Shown in pieces: positions 1 through 8,261 of a stretch of DNA of 49,180 bases. The translations under genes were made by a program, and so were the position numbers. The stretch covers positions 1 through 49,180 of the forward strand of contig JADKFD010000045.1 of assembly GCA_016717705.1 (NCBI GenBank). The letters are read 5' to 3'. Source of the stretch: Rhodanobacteraceae bacterium. GTDB lineage: Bacteria > Pseudomonadota > Gammaproteobacteria > Xanthomonadales > SZUA-5. The notes beneath the pieces are model-generated. The model was not told the origin of the DNA and ran no database searches. It was given only the letters and a program-made list of their open reading frames with translations. Every line of letters starts with the position of its first letter. The first letter of the stretch is position 1.

Positions 1-41
1 TCGCTGCCATTTGCGCACGCGCAGTTACAGCGGAAGGCCTT

Positions 42-647
42 TCAGCGCGCCTGCAGAGCGGCGCGCACCGCCACGAGAAACTCAGGATCGGGCTCTGGGC
101 CGAGCCGGGCGCTGCTGGCGAGTTTGCGACCCTCGGCGTCGAGCAGCACCAGGGCGCTGGTGTGGTTGAACTCGCCATCGACCAATGCCCGGTAGCGCAC
201 ACCGAGCAGCGCGGCGATCTTGCGCACATTGGCCTCGTCGGTGCGCGCCAGGGTCCAGTGCTGCGGATCGAGCTTGCGCTTGTCGGCAATGTACTTGAGC
301 GCCGCGGTGTCGTCGCGCGCCGGGTCCAGGCTCACCAGCAGCAAGCCCAGCTTCTCGCGCTCGGCATCGCCGAGTGCATGCTCGATGCCCTTGGCGCTGT
401 CGATGATCAGCGGGCAGACGTAGGCGCACGAGGTGTAGAACATGGCCACCAGCTGCACCCTGCCGCGCTTGTCGGCCAATTGGAACGCGTGTCCTTCCTG
501 GTCGCTGAGTGGGGCGTCGAGCTGGTAGATGGAATCGGGCGGCAAGTCACCGGCTGCGACCGATCGTTGCCGGAGCCCAGCAGCGCCAACATCAGCAGCA
601 GGGCTCGTCAGTATCCGGCGCAGTGGTTCAAGTGCCGCAGGGTTCAT
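42..647 (-). CDS. SCO1/SenC family copper chaperone
   Basis: A thioredoxin-fold SCO protein of 201 residues. SCO proteins bind copper and help metallate cupredoxin or Cu(A) centres in the periplasm. The CxxxC metal/thiol motif (C74, C78, in TSCAYVCP) and the downstream histidine ligand (H162, in FNHTS) are visible. The ATG overlaps the nirV stop (ATGA), so the two genes are translationally coupled, and a role in copper delivery to the nearby NirK is the natural inference. The start region is odd: in this frame residues 14-30 are not a good signal peptide, whereas another frame over the same bases reads a Leu-rich core (LLLMLALLG). Two compensating indels would restore an export signal. The family call is firm; the N-terminus is doubtful. 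Confidence 0.88.
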   Translation of the reverse strand: MNPAALEPLRRILTSPAADVGAAGLRQRSVAAGDLPPDSIYQLDAPLSDQEGHAFQLADKRGRVQLVAMFYTSCAYVCPLIIDSAKGIEHALGDAEREKLGLLLVSLDPARDDTAALKYIADKRKLDPQHWTLARTDEANVRKIAALLGVRYRALVDGEFNHTSALVLLDAEGRKLASSARLGPEPDPEFLVAVRAALQAR

Positions 648-1444
648 GGTCTGGCTCCGGCGGAATCACGTGCACACCGAAAGCCGACGTTGCCGGTGGT
701 GTCGTCGGCTTCCAGTGCCGACAGCATCGCAATGCGCATCAGCACCGCGTAGTTCTCGCGATCATCGGTGGACAGCGCGCCAGCGCCGCAAAACTGCAGC
801 AAGTCCGGATCCAGCTGCTGGCGATTGTCACTGGACACCAGCATCGCCGCGTAATCCTCCACCCATTCCCAGACCAGTCCGTGCAGATCGTGCACACCGT
901 GGATGTCGGCCTCACCCTGCCCTACCAGCGCCAGCGCTTCGTTGGAGGGCTTGGAGTACCAGGCCAGAATGCGCTCGCGCCACTCGGGGTCGCTGCGGGC
1001 GTCATTGCGGGTGGCATCAGCAGCCGCCGCGTATTCCCATTCGGCCCAGGTTGGCAGGCGCGCGTCCTGCGCTTCGCAATAGGCCTGAGCGGCAAACCAG
1101 CTGACCTGGGTCACCGGCTGCTGCGGCAATGCCTGCGCACCGAGGCTCAGCGGGCCGCTCCAGTGCTCCAGATAACGCGCCTCGGCGAAGATCACCGGGG
1201 CAGTGCCGCGACGCCACTCAGCATGGGTGGTCACGAATGCCAGGAACTGCGCGTTGCTCACCGGTGTGGTCATCAGCTCGAAGGGCGCCACGCGCACCTT
1301 GCCGTCACTGTCTTCGAAACGCAGCACCGAGGTGAAGGATTCGGCGCCGGGCAATGTCGCCCATTCGGGCTCGGCGGCAAAGGCGGAAGCGCAAGCAGCA
1401 CCAGCGACAGCAACAGCGCTTTGATCGGGGGGCAGCTTTTCCAT
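644..1444 (-). CDS. nirV: NirV: formylglycine-generating-enzyme-like partner of NirK
   Basis: A 266-residue FGE/SUMF1-fold protein. Hallmarks are the PVTQVSWFAAQAYC segment followed by RLPTWAEWEYAA, then GLVWEWVEDY and the C-terminal TGNVGFRCARD. The RGGS plus cysteine-pair segment of true sulfatase-activating enzymes is replaced by a CGAGAL...YAVLMR region, as in NirV proteins encoded next to nirK, so formylglycine chemistry is unlikely. Its role in nitrite reduction is not settled in the literature I know. The gene lies 188 nt downstream of nirK and overlaps the SCO gene by 4 nt. No Shine-Dalgarno is obvious, because a repeat hairpin sits directly before the ATG. The Leu-rich signal core is read better in a neighbouring frame after a run of six C. 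Confidence 0.82.
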   Translation of the reverse strand: MEKLPPDQSAVAVAGAACASAFAAEPEWATLPGAESFTSVLRFEDSDGKVRVAPFELMTTPVSNAQFLAFVTTHAEWRRGTAPVIFAEARYLEHWSGPLSLGAQALPQQPVTQVSWFAAQAYCEAQDARLPTWAEWEYAAAADATRNDARSDPEWRERILAWYSKPSNEALALVGQGEADIHGVHDLHGLVWEWVEDYAAMLVSSDNRQQLDPDLLQFCGAGALSTDDRENYAVLMRIAMLSALEADDTTGNVGFRCARDSAGARP

Positions 1445-1535
1445 TGGGGAGCGGATTTACCTCCGCGCAGCTTTCGCGGACAAACGTGACTCGCGGCGTT
1501 GTCACGTAGGCCGCTGCGCGGCCAACGTGACCTAC
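1445..1535. repeat. Two REP-like hairpins between nirK and nirV (families D and C)
   Basis: Positions 1445-1468 hold a hairpin with GGAGCGGATTT and CTCCGCG arms, also found at 17926-17949. Positions 1500-1535 hold GTCACGTAGGCC...GGCCAACGTGACC, an inverted repeat that recurs at 8736, 24960-25032 and 48516. The hairpins separate nirK from nirV and could reduce expression of the distal genes or stabilise the nirK message. Confidence 0.7.
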
Positions 1536-1632
1536 TTCCGGTTGTTCGGTGCGCGAACAAGCGCACCGCCGCGATGAACGGAACTCCCACCAAACCGACC
1601 TTGGCAAGCTGGACGCTCATCGAAGATCGGCC

Positions 1633-3162
1633 TCAGTGCGCCGCACCTTCTGCGCGCGGCGTGCCGCTGCGCACCGCAGTCACTTCCGCGGCCGTGACCT
1701 GTCCACCGCCGTTGTCCCAGCTGTTCTTTACATAGGTCAGGATGTTGGCGATTTCGTCATCGTTCAACTGGCTCATCGGCGGCATCACCGAGTTGTATTC
1801 CTGGCCGTTGACCTTGACCACGCCGGTCAGGCCATTGAGCACGAGCTTGATCACCTCATCGTTGCTCGAGGTCGCCAGGTAATCGGATTTCGCCAGCGGC
1901 GGAAACACGCCCGGCAGGCCGGCGCCGCTCTCCTGATGACAGACCGAGCAAGTACCGGCAAACAAGGTCTTGCCGGCGTTGATCTGTTCTTCCTTGGACA
2001 GCGTGCCGGCAGCGGAGGACTTTGCCGCGGTCTGCACCGAAGCCATGCTGGCCGCCTTGTCGCCGAGGTAGGCCGAGTCGATTTCCTTGCCCGAGTAGAT
2101 CGCCTTGTCCTCCGGACCATCGACCTTGAGGATGCCCAGCGCGCCCTTGTTGAAGGCACGGAAGATCGAGTGGTCGACCATCAGGTAGCTGCCGTGCACT
2201 TCGAGATGGAAGTCGGCAATCATCGCGCCGCCCGAGGGAATCAGTGTGGTCTGCACATTTTCCTGGAAGCGGGTGCCACCTTCGTACCAGACCTTGTCGA
2301 AGATCTCGCCGATCAGGTGGAAACTGGAGACCAGATTGGGGCCACCGTTGCCGACGTAAAGGCGCACGCTCTGGCCGACACTGGCGGTGATTGCCCGATC
2401 ACCGGTCAACGCGGTTTCGGCGCCATTGAACAGCACGTAGGTCGGGTTTTCGTCGATCGCTTTCTGCATGTCGAATGGCGCAAAACCCTTCTCGCGATAC
2501 TTGGTGGTCGTATAGAAATCGCCCTGCATCACGTAGTACTCCTTGTCCACCTTGGGCATGCCTTCGGGTGGTTCGACCAGGATCAAGCCGTACATGCCAT
2601 TGGCCACGTGCATGCCCACCGGCGCCGTCGCGCAGTGGTAGACGAACACACCCTGATTGAGTGCCTTGAAGGTGAACTGCGAGCTGTGGCCGGGCGCGGT
2701 GAAGCTGGATGCCGCGCCGCCACCGGGACCGGTGACACCGTGCAGGTCGATGTTGTGCGGCATCTTCGATTCGGGATGGTTGTGCAGATGAAACTCCACG
2801 GTGTCGCCCTGACGCACGCGGATGAAGCTGCCGGGCACGGTGCCGCCGAAGGTCCAGAAGGTGTAGGTCACGCCCTCGGCGATCTCCAGATCGAGCTCGC
2901 GCACTTCCAGGTCGACGATCACCTTCGCCGGCGCCTTGCGGTTGGTCGGCGGCGGCACCTGCGGCGGCGAGGTCAGGATGGCGTGGACCGGTTCACCCTG
3001 CGGCGGTCCGAAGTCGCCCTTGAGGGAACCGCCGGTGTCCGCCGGCGCTGCCGCTGCCGTCGAAGCCGGGGCCGCGGGTGTCGCCGAATCCTGGCTTGAA
3101 CAGGCACTCAGCGCGAGTGCGCAGGCCAGGACGATCGCATTTGGCAAGGTACTGGATTTCAT
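1633..3162 (-). CDS. nirK: Copper nitrite reductase NirK with C-terminal cytochrome c domain (lipoprotein)
   Basis: Reduces nitrite to nitric oxide in the periplasm. The start at 3162 gives a lipoprotein signal (LSAC lipobox, Cys21) and a GAGGGG ribosome site; the longer reading frame upstream has no signal. All copper residues are present. Type 1 ligands are H136, C177, H185 and M190; type 2 ligands are H141, H176 and H331; the catalytic pair is D139 and H282. After the two cupredoxin domains comes a class I cytochrome c domain with CSVCH at 405-409 and a methionine candidate in MPPM (460-463). This makes it a 509-residue three-domain tethered NirK like that of Ralstonia pickettii, in which the haem passes electrons to the type 1 copper. 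nirV and a SCO gene follow. No nitric oxide reductase gene is in the window. Confidence 0.96.
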   Translation of the reverse strand: MKSSTLPNAIVLACALALSACSSQDSATPAAPASTAAAAPADTGGSLKGDFGPPQGEPVHAILTSPPQVPPPTNRKAPAKVIVDLEVRELDLEIAEGVTYTFWTFGGTVPGSFIRVRQGDTVEFHLHNHPESKMPHNIDLHGVTGPGGGAASSFTAPGHSSQFTFKALNQGVFVYHCATAPVGMHVANGMYGLILVEPPEGMPKVDKEYYVMQGDFYTTTKYREKGFAPFDMQKAIDENPTYVLFNGAETALTGDRAITASVGQSVRLYVGNGGPNLVSSFHLIGEIFDKVWYEGGTRFQENVQTTLIPSGGAMIADFHLEVHGSYLMVDHSIFRAFNKGALGILKVDGPEDKAIYSGKEIDSAYLGDKAASMASVQTAAKSSAAGTLSKEEQINAGKTLFAGTCSVCHQESGAGLPGVFPPLAKSDYLATSSNDEVIKLVLNGLTGVVKVNGQEYNSVMPPMSQLNDDEIANILTYVKNSWDNGGGQVTAAEVTAVRSGTPRAEGAAH

Positions 3163-3303
3163 GGCGCATCCCCTCTGGAGCAGATAGGCAAATGCACTGA
3201 TGCGTCGTCGGTGGTTGCCAAACTTGTGTCGACACCCGGCGCTTGTTTGTATCAGATTGCAATTCGCAGGTGCGAAGCATGCGCGTTCGCATCCACGTTG
3301 TCG

Positions 3304-3317
3304 CTGACTCAAGTCAA
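3304..3317. promoter_or_regulatory. Candidate FNR/DNR-type box upstream of nirK
   Basis: On the minus strand the sequence reads TTGACTTGAGTCAG, which is TTGAC-N4-GTCAG: one mismatch from the symmetric CRP/FNR-family site TTGAC-N4-GTCAA. It lies about 142 nt upstream of the nirK ATG, compatible with a long leader. Control of nirK by FNR/DNR/NNR regulators is common in denitrifiers; binding here is inferred. Confidence 0.5.
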
Positions 3318-3363
3318 GTGCAGCGCTGATCGAATGACGCGCCGCCGGGTGTGCGTCTGCCCG

Positions 3364-5844
3364 TCATTCCCAGCGCAGCGCCTCGATCGGATTGACGCGT
3401 GTCGCGCGACGCGCCGGAATCCAGCTGGCCAGTAGCGCAACTGCCGCCAGCAGCAGCGTGACGGCCAGATAGGTGACAGGGTCGAGCGCGTCGACGCCGA
3501 ACAACTGCGAGCGGATCTGCTGCGCAGCCGGATAGGCCAATGCCAGTGCCGCCACCAGCCCCATCGCACTGAGCGCCACGCCATCTCGGACAACCATGCC
3601 CATGATGTTTTCGCGACTCGCCCCCAGCGCCATGCGCACACCGATCTCGCCACTGCGCTGGGCAACGGCAAAACTGAGCACGCCGTAGATGCCGACCGCA
3701 CACAGCCCGAGCGCGGCGGCGGCGAACAGCAGCAGCAACAGCATCGGCGTGCGTGGCGCGTCGAGCGATTGATCGATCCTCTCGTGCATGCTCATCACGT
3801 CGAAGACCGGCTGTTGCGGATCGATGGTCGCCACTGTTGCACGCAGCGGACCGGCGATGTCGGCTGGCGCAAGTTCAGTCTTGATCGCGATCCTGAAGAT
3901 GCGCGTGGGCGCCTGGGCGTAGGGGAAATAGTAGGTCTCCATGCCATCGACCTCGGACAGCTGGCGGCGCTTCACGCTGGCGACCACGCCGACGATGGTG
4001 CGCCAGGACAATCCGTTGAGTCCCGGCGTGGCGATCCGCGCACCCAGGGGACTGCGATCGCCGAAGGCCTTGCGCGCCAGGCGCTGGTCGATGATCGCCA
4101 CGGGTGGCGCCGAGGCGTCGTCGCTGGGCAGGAAGTTGCGTCCTTGCAGCAGCGGGATGCCCAGGGTGGTGAAGGCATCCTCGTCGACAATCTGGAAATA
4201 GCCGACGCTCGGCGCCTGGTCGGCCGGCCGGCCGACGGTTTCGACAAAGTACGGACCGGAGTCGTAGTCGCCGGAAAACAACATGCCGCTGACCGCGCCT
4301 GCCGAACGCACACCCGGCAAGGCGCGCACCGCGCTCATCAGGCGGTGGTGAAATTGACCCGCGCGCGCCTCATCGTTGCGATAGCGATCACTCAGCAGAT
4401 TGAAGCTCGCGGTGACCAGATGATTGCTGTCGAAACCGGGGCTCTGCTGCAGCAGGCGCGCGTAGCTGTGCAGCAACAGGCCGGCAACCACCAGCAAGGC
4501 CCCGGCCAAGGCAATTTGCACCACCACCAGCACGTTGCGCGTGGCGCGCGCGCCCAAGCTACCCAGACTGCCGCGCGCGGCGCCCTTCAGCTCGGCCAGG
4601 CTGCGGCCACGCCAGAGCGCCACGACCGGCACCAGCCCGGCGATCAGCGCACTCAAGGTCGCCGACGCCAGCGCAAACATCAACACTGCCGGATCGAGCC
4701 CGATTGCAAAGCCGCGTTCGGCGCCATCCAGTCCGAGCGCGCGGATCAGCTCGATGCTGACGCCAGCCACACCGATGCCGACCAGCCCGGCCAAGGATGC
4801 CAACACGGCACTCTCCAGCAGCAGTTGTCGCGCGAGCCGGGCGTGGCTGGCTCCGATGGCGGTGCGCACGGCAAATTCGCGGCGCCGTGTACTCAAGCGG
4901 ATCAGCATCAGATTGGCCACGTTGACGCAAGCGATCAGCAGCACCAGAGTCACGGCACCCTGCAGCATCCACAGCGCTGGGGCGAAATCACCTGCCAGAT
5001 AGCGGTGCAGCGGGCGTGCGCGCCCGGCAAAGCCGCTCGTCTCGACGCGCGTGCGGAAATCCGGACCATCGCCATTGGTGGTGGCGCCCAGGCGCTCGAC
5101 GTTGCGCGCGATGATGGCCGCGAACTGCGCTTCCAACTGCTCGATCGATGCACCCGCAGCGAGGCGACCGACCGACTGGGCAAACTCGTAGCCGCGCATG
5201 CTGTCGGATTTGCGCTTCTCGGAGAACACGAAAGGCAACCACAGCTGCACCTCGCGACGCGGAAACGTGAAACTTTCGGGCATCACACCGATCACCCGAT
5301 GACCCTGCCCGCTCACCTGGATATCGCGTCCGACCAGATCAGGATCGGCCCCGAACTGGCTGGCCCAGAGTGCGTGGCTGAGCACCACGACGCGCTCGTG
5401 CCCGACTTCTGTCTCCTGCGGGCTGAAGGTGCGACCGAGCTGCGCCTGCACGCCCAAGGTGGTGAACAGCGACGGCGTAGCGTAGACGCCGGCAATCCGT
5501 TGCGCTGCGCCCTGATCCGCCAGATCAAAACTGAAGTCGTAATAGAGCGCGCTATCGGCCAGAGCCGGGGCGTCCATCCGTCGATCCAGATAGTCAGGCA
5601 CTGTGTTGGACGAATCGACCACGCCCAGCTTCGGATAGCTGTTGTAGATGTGAACCAGCTGCTCGCTGTGCGGAAACGGCAGCGGCCGCAGCAGCAGGCC
5701 CTGGATCACGCTGAAGATTGCCGTGTTGCAACCGATCCCGAGCGCCAGCGTCAGCACCACACCCAGTGCAAATCCAGGACGCGCCCAGAGCATGCGCAAG
5801 CTGCCGCGCAAATCGAGAAGGCGTTGTCGAGCATCGGAATCACT
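3364..5844 (-). CDS. ADOP/MacB-type ABC transporter permease (5' end uncertain)
   Basis: A full-length FtsX/MacB-like permease of about 826 residues with the duplicated layout of the acidobacterial ADOP family. Near the N-terminus is a first membrane helix (GFALGVVLTLALGIG) followed by the NTAIFSVIQ signature, then a large periplasmic MacB-type domain, three helices with an FtsX domain, a second periplasmic domain, and a final FtsX domain (GVLSFAVAQRSGEIGVRMALGAS). No ATPase gene is adjacent. The frame stays open to 6108, but upstream of position 5844 it translates to an unnatural Pro/Arg/Ala-rich sequence through a 20-G run. Conserved similarity appears to begin at SDSDARQRLLDLRG, so the true start codon is probably missing or corrupted just beyond it. 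Substrate unknown. Confidence 0.85.
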   Translation of the reverse strand, partial: SDSDARQRLLDLRGSLRMLWARPGFALGVVLTLALGIGCNTAIFSVIQGLLLRPLPFPHSEQLVHIYNSYPKLGVVDSSNTVPDYLDRRMDAPALADSALYYDFSFDLADQGAAQRIAGVYATPSLFTTLGVQAQLGRTFSPQETEVGHERVVVLSHALWASQFGADPDLVGRDIQVSGQGHRVIGVMPESFTFPRREVQLWLPFVFSEKRKSDSMRGYEFAQSVGRLAAGASIEQLEAQFAAIIARNVERLGATTNGDGPDFRTRVETSGFAGRARPLHRYLAGDFAPALWMLQGAVTLVLLIACVNVANLMLIRLSTRRREFAVRTAIGASHARLARQLLLESAVLASLAGLVGIGVAGVSIELIRALGLDGAERGFAIGLDPAVLMFALASATLSALIAGLVPVVALWRGRSLAELKGAARGSLGSLGARATRNVLVVVQIALAGALLVVAGLLLHSYARLLQQSPGFDSNHLVTASFNLLSDRYRNDEARAGQFHHRLMSAVRALPGVRSAGAVSGMLFSGDYDSGPYFVETVGRPADQAPSVGYFQIVDEDAFTTLGIPLLQGRNFLPSDDASAPPVAIIDQRLARKAFGDRSPLGARIATPGLNGLSWRTIVGVVASVKRRQLSEVDGMETYYFPYAQAPTRIFRIAIKTELAPADIAGPLRATVATIDPQQPVFDVMSMHERIDQSLDAPRTPMLLLLLFAAAALGLCAVGIYGVLSFAVAQRSGEIGVRMALGASRENIMGMVVRDGVALSAMGLVAALALAYPAAQQIRSQLFGVDALDPVTYLAVTLLLAAVALLASWIPARRATRVNPIEALRWE

Positions 5845-5856
5845 CGGGGGGCGCGC

Positions 5857-5876
5857 GGGGGGGGGGGGGGGGGGGG
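5857..5876. other. Run of 20 G
   Basis: Twenty consecutive G on the plus strand, flanked by GC-only sequence, at the 5' end of the permease. Uninterrupted poly-G of this length is a well-known short-read artefact and could mark an assembly join. A phase-variable tract is the biological alternative and is less likely here. Confidence 0.9.
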
Positions 5877-6318
5877 ACGCCGGGCCGGTGGCGTGCGACG
5901 TCGCAGGACATTCGGCACCGGCTCGCGTTGCGCGGGACCGCCCCGGCCCAGGGTCGCGCCGCGCCGTCCGGGCGGCCGCGGGCGGCGTGGCACCCGCCGT
6001 CGCGCTACAGCGGGGCAATGCGCCGCGTGGGCGCGGGCCCGGCGGGCTGGCGGCCAGGCTCGGCGCCGGGCTGTCGCCGCGTTCTCCCTGGCGCCCAGGA
6101 AGCAGCAAGGCGGCGGGGCCATGCCCAAGGCCCTACGCGACGCGGCCGGCGGCACGCGCGTAACCGGCCTACGCTCGCGGCGGATCTGAGGCGCTCCAGG
6201 AACTTGCAGCATCCAACGGAATCTTCTGATTGCCGGCGTGATCGCCTGGATGCCACCAATGCGCACGGCAAGCCAACCGACCCAAAGTGCCGCCCGCAAG
6301 CCCCGACCGGAGTCGCTG
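5877..6318. other. Very GC-rich stretch without a recognisable gene
   Basis: About 440 nt between the permease and the S41-like gene. From 5877 to about 6180 the GC content is visibly higher than in the neighbouring genes (long G/C runs, CGCCGGGCC words), and no frame reads as a protein family. The last 130 nt look like ordinary intergenic sequence and should contain the promoter of the gene starting at 6319. The first part may be unreliable sequence. Confidence 0.6.
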
Positions 6319-7854
6319 ATGCCCTTTTCCATGGATGCACGTTTGCGCTCGCGCGCCGTTCTTCTCGGCAGTGTGCTGTTGCTGCTGGTCGGCTGCGCCG
6401 CGCCTTCCGCAAGAGCGCCCGCGGAGCCGGCCCCGGAGCACTGGCAGGCGCTGGCGAAAGCTGACCTCGACGCCATCCACCAACTGATCCTGGACGCCCA
6501 CCCCGGGGCGCGCGACGAGCTGAATCCGGGGTTCATGGAATGGACCGAGACCGGCTATCACGCGGCACTGGCCTTGCTGCCGCGGGTGTTCAACTACGAC
6601 TCGATGCTCGCGGCGGTGCGTTACTACACGACCGGTTTCCGCGACAACCACCTCATGTACTCCGACAACATCCGCCCGGAAAATGCGCTGATCGAGCACG
6701 CCGGCTGGGAAGTCGAGTACACCGGCAATCGCTACATGGTCACGGCAACCGCCGAAGTATGGCCGGTGGCGCTGCCGCCGGCAGGATCGATATTGCTGCA
6801 GTGCGATGGGCGCACGGTCGATTCAATATTGCGGGACGACGTCGCGCCGTTCATCGACCGCCGCGAGTTGCCGCGCACACCAACCCGTCTGGCTTTCGCG
6901 CTGTCCTTCCTGAGTTTGCGTGGAGGCGAACTCAAGCGTTGCCAGTTCAGCGCTCCGGACGGTGCCACACTCGATCTGGACGTGGTCTACAAGGGCCTGA
7001 CCAGTGACCAGTGGTGGGACTGGTTTGTCGCCGCGTCGGAAAAACCGATGCCCGACCGCAGCAACGACTATCAGCTGCAGGACGGCATCTTGTGGATTCG
7101 CGCGTCCAATTTCTCGCTCAATCCGGAGCAGGTCATCGCGCTGGACGCGATGCTCGACGCCTTGCCGAAACTTGCCGGCGTGCGTGCCATCGTGTTCGAC
7201 GCGCGCGTCAACGGCGGCGGCGACAGTAGCGTCGGCGACCGCATCTTCGAGGCCGCCACCGGTGGACTGAGTTACGACACCACCGGCGTCGAGCAACTCC
7301 CGCAGACCTATGCGCAGTGGCGGGTGTCCGATGTGGCGATCGGCGAGGCGGAGGAACGCGTGGCGCAACGGCGGGCCCAGTACGGCGCCGACAGCGAGCA
7401 ACTGCGCGATTCCGAAGATCACCTGAAAGCACTGCAGGACGCCCGACAGAAGGGTGAAATCTGGGTCAGGCAGGTGGAGGGCCCCAGGCTCGACCGCGCC
7501 GAGATTCGCCGAAGAGGCGGTCATCTCAAGCGCTTCGATGGCCCCATCGCCCTGCTCACCCGCGGCAACTGCGCCAGCTCCTGCCTCGATTTCGCCGATC
7601 TGGTGCTGAGTGTGCCCGGCGCTGTTCACCTGGGTCAGGAGACCAGTTCCGACACGCTCTACATCGACGTCGCATTCGTCACCCTGCCCAGCGGCAACGG
7701 CTTCATGATGCCGTTGAAGGTGTGGCGCAACCGGCTGCGCGGCAACAACGAAACCCTGAAACCGGACGTGCCGCTGGACTTCGATGCCATGGACGAGGCC
7801 ACGGTGCGGGCGCGGGTCATCGAAATTCTGAGTCTGCCGGCGGAATCGGACTGA
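6319..7854 (+). CDS. S41-like (tail-specific protease fold) lipoprotein
   Basis: A 511-residue predicted lipoprotein: basic N-terminus, Leu-rich core and lipobox LVGC. The start at 6319 has GGAG about 7 nt upstream; ATG 6331 is an alternative. The C-terminal half has the S41 pattern: GILWIRASNF, then IVFDARVNGGGDSS (the usual D-x-R-x-N-x-GG turn), then a long inserted helical segment, then LLTRGNCASSCLDFADLVL where the nucleophile serine would sit, and LGQETSSDT. The lysine of the classical Ser-Lys dyad expected after the G-x-x-T turn is not there. It may use an IRBP-like catalytic set or be inactive. Monocistronic as far as can be seen; substrate unknown. Confidence 0.72.
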   Translation: MPFSMDARLRSRAVLLGSVLLLLVGCAAPSARAPAEPAPEHWQALAKADLDAIHQLILDAHPGARDELNPGFMEWTETGYHAALALLPRVFNYDSMLAAVRYYTTGFRDNHLMYSDNIRPENALIEHAGWEVEYTGNRYMVTATAEVWPVALPPAGSILLQCDGRTVDSILRDDVAPFIDRRELPRTPTRLAFALSFLSLRGGELKRCQFSAPDGATLDLDVVYKGLTSDQWWDWFVAASEKPMPDRSNDYQLQDGILWIRASNFSLNPEQVIALDAMLDALPKLAGVRAIVFDARVNGGGDSSVGDRIFEAATGGLSYDTTGVEQLPQTYAQWRVSDVAIGEAEERVAQRRAQYGADSEQLRDSEDHLKALQDARQKGEIWVRQVEGPRLDRAEIRRRGGHLKRFDGPIALLTRGNCASSCLDFADLVLSVPGAVHLGQETSSDTLYIDVAFVTLPSGNGFMMPLKVWRNRLRGNNETLKPDVPLDFDAMDEATVRARVIEILSLPAESD

Positions 7855-8261
7855 CGCCTGCAAACGGGAGGCATCGGAATCCAAAGAGGACGAGGACGCC
7901 CAGTCAGCTCAGGTTGGGGCAATTGTGGCAAGACTCTGGCACATGCTTTCGAGTGCTCGCTCTAGCGGCATGCGGGTACGTTTGTTGCTACCGAGATTTA
8001 CCTGAGTGCGAAAAGCGATCCAGGAAGGATCGACTGCGTCACAGAACCACCCCGCCGCGTTGGCCGCGCGTCGGTCTGTCATGCGCTTGACCATCGAAGA
8101 TCGAGGGTGAGCGTCATGACCAACTGCCGGTGAACCGGCGCTCTGGGCGAAAGCCTGTGGCGTCGATACGTTCCCTGGTCCCTGGCGTAAGTGTGTCCCG
8201 CGTCGCATGAGCGATGGTCGGGCGCACGGCGGCGAAAGGATGCTCGAACGGAGGAATCCGC
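7855..8261. other. Intergenic region without a confident gene
   Basis: 407 nt between the S41-like gene and the SleB-type gene. A 61-codon minus-strand frame (7909-8094) has no ribosome site and no family resemblance. A small hairpin (GCCGGTGAACCGGC) lies near 8128-8141. The promoter of the downstream hydrolase must lie here, but I cannot fix it. Confidence 0.5.

Noticed and set aside
5857..5876. Poly-G as an established phase-variation tract
   Set aside because: Neighbouring sequence looks unreliable and no family start is seen beyond it; kept only as an alternative in the findings.
3769..6189. 806-codon plus-strand frame over the permease
   Set aside because: Antisense shadow of a clear membrane permease; Gln/His/Arg-rich translation without family character, typical of GC-rich genomes.
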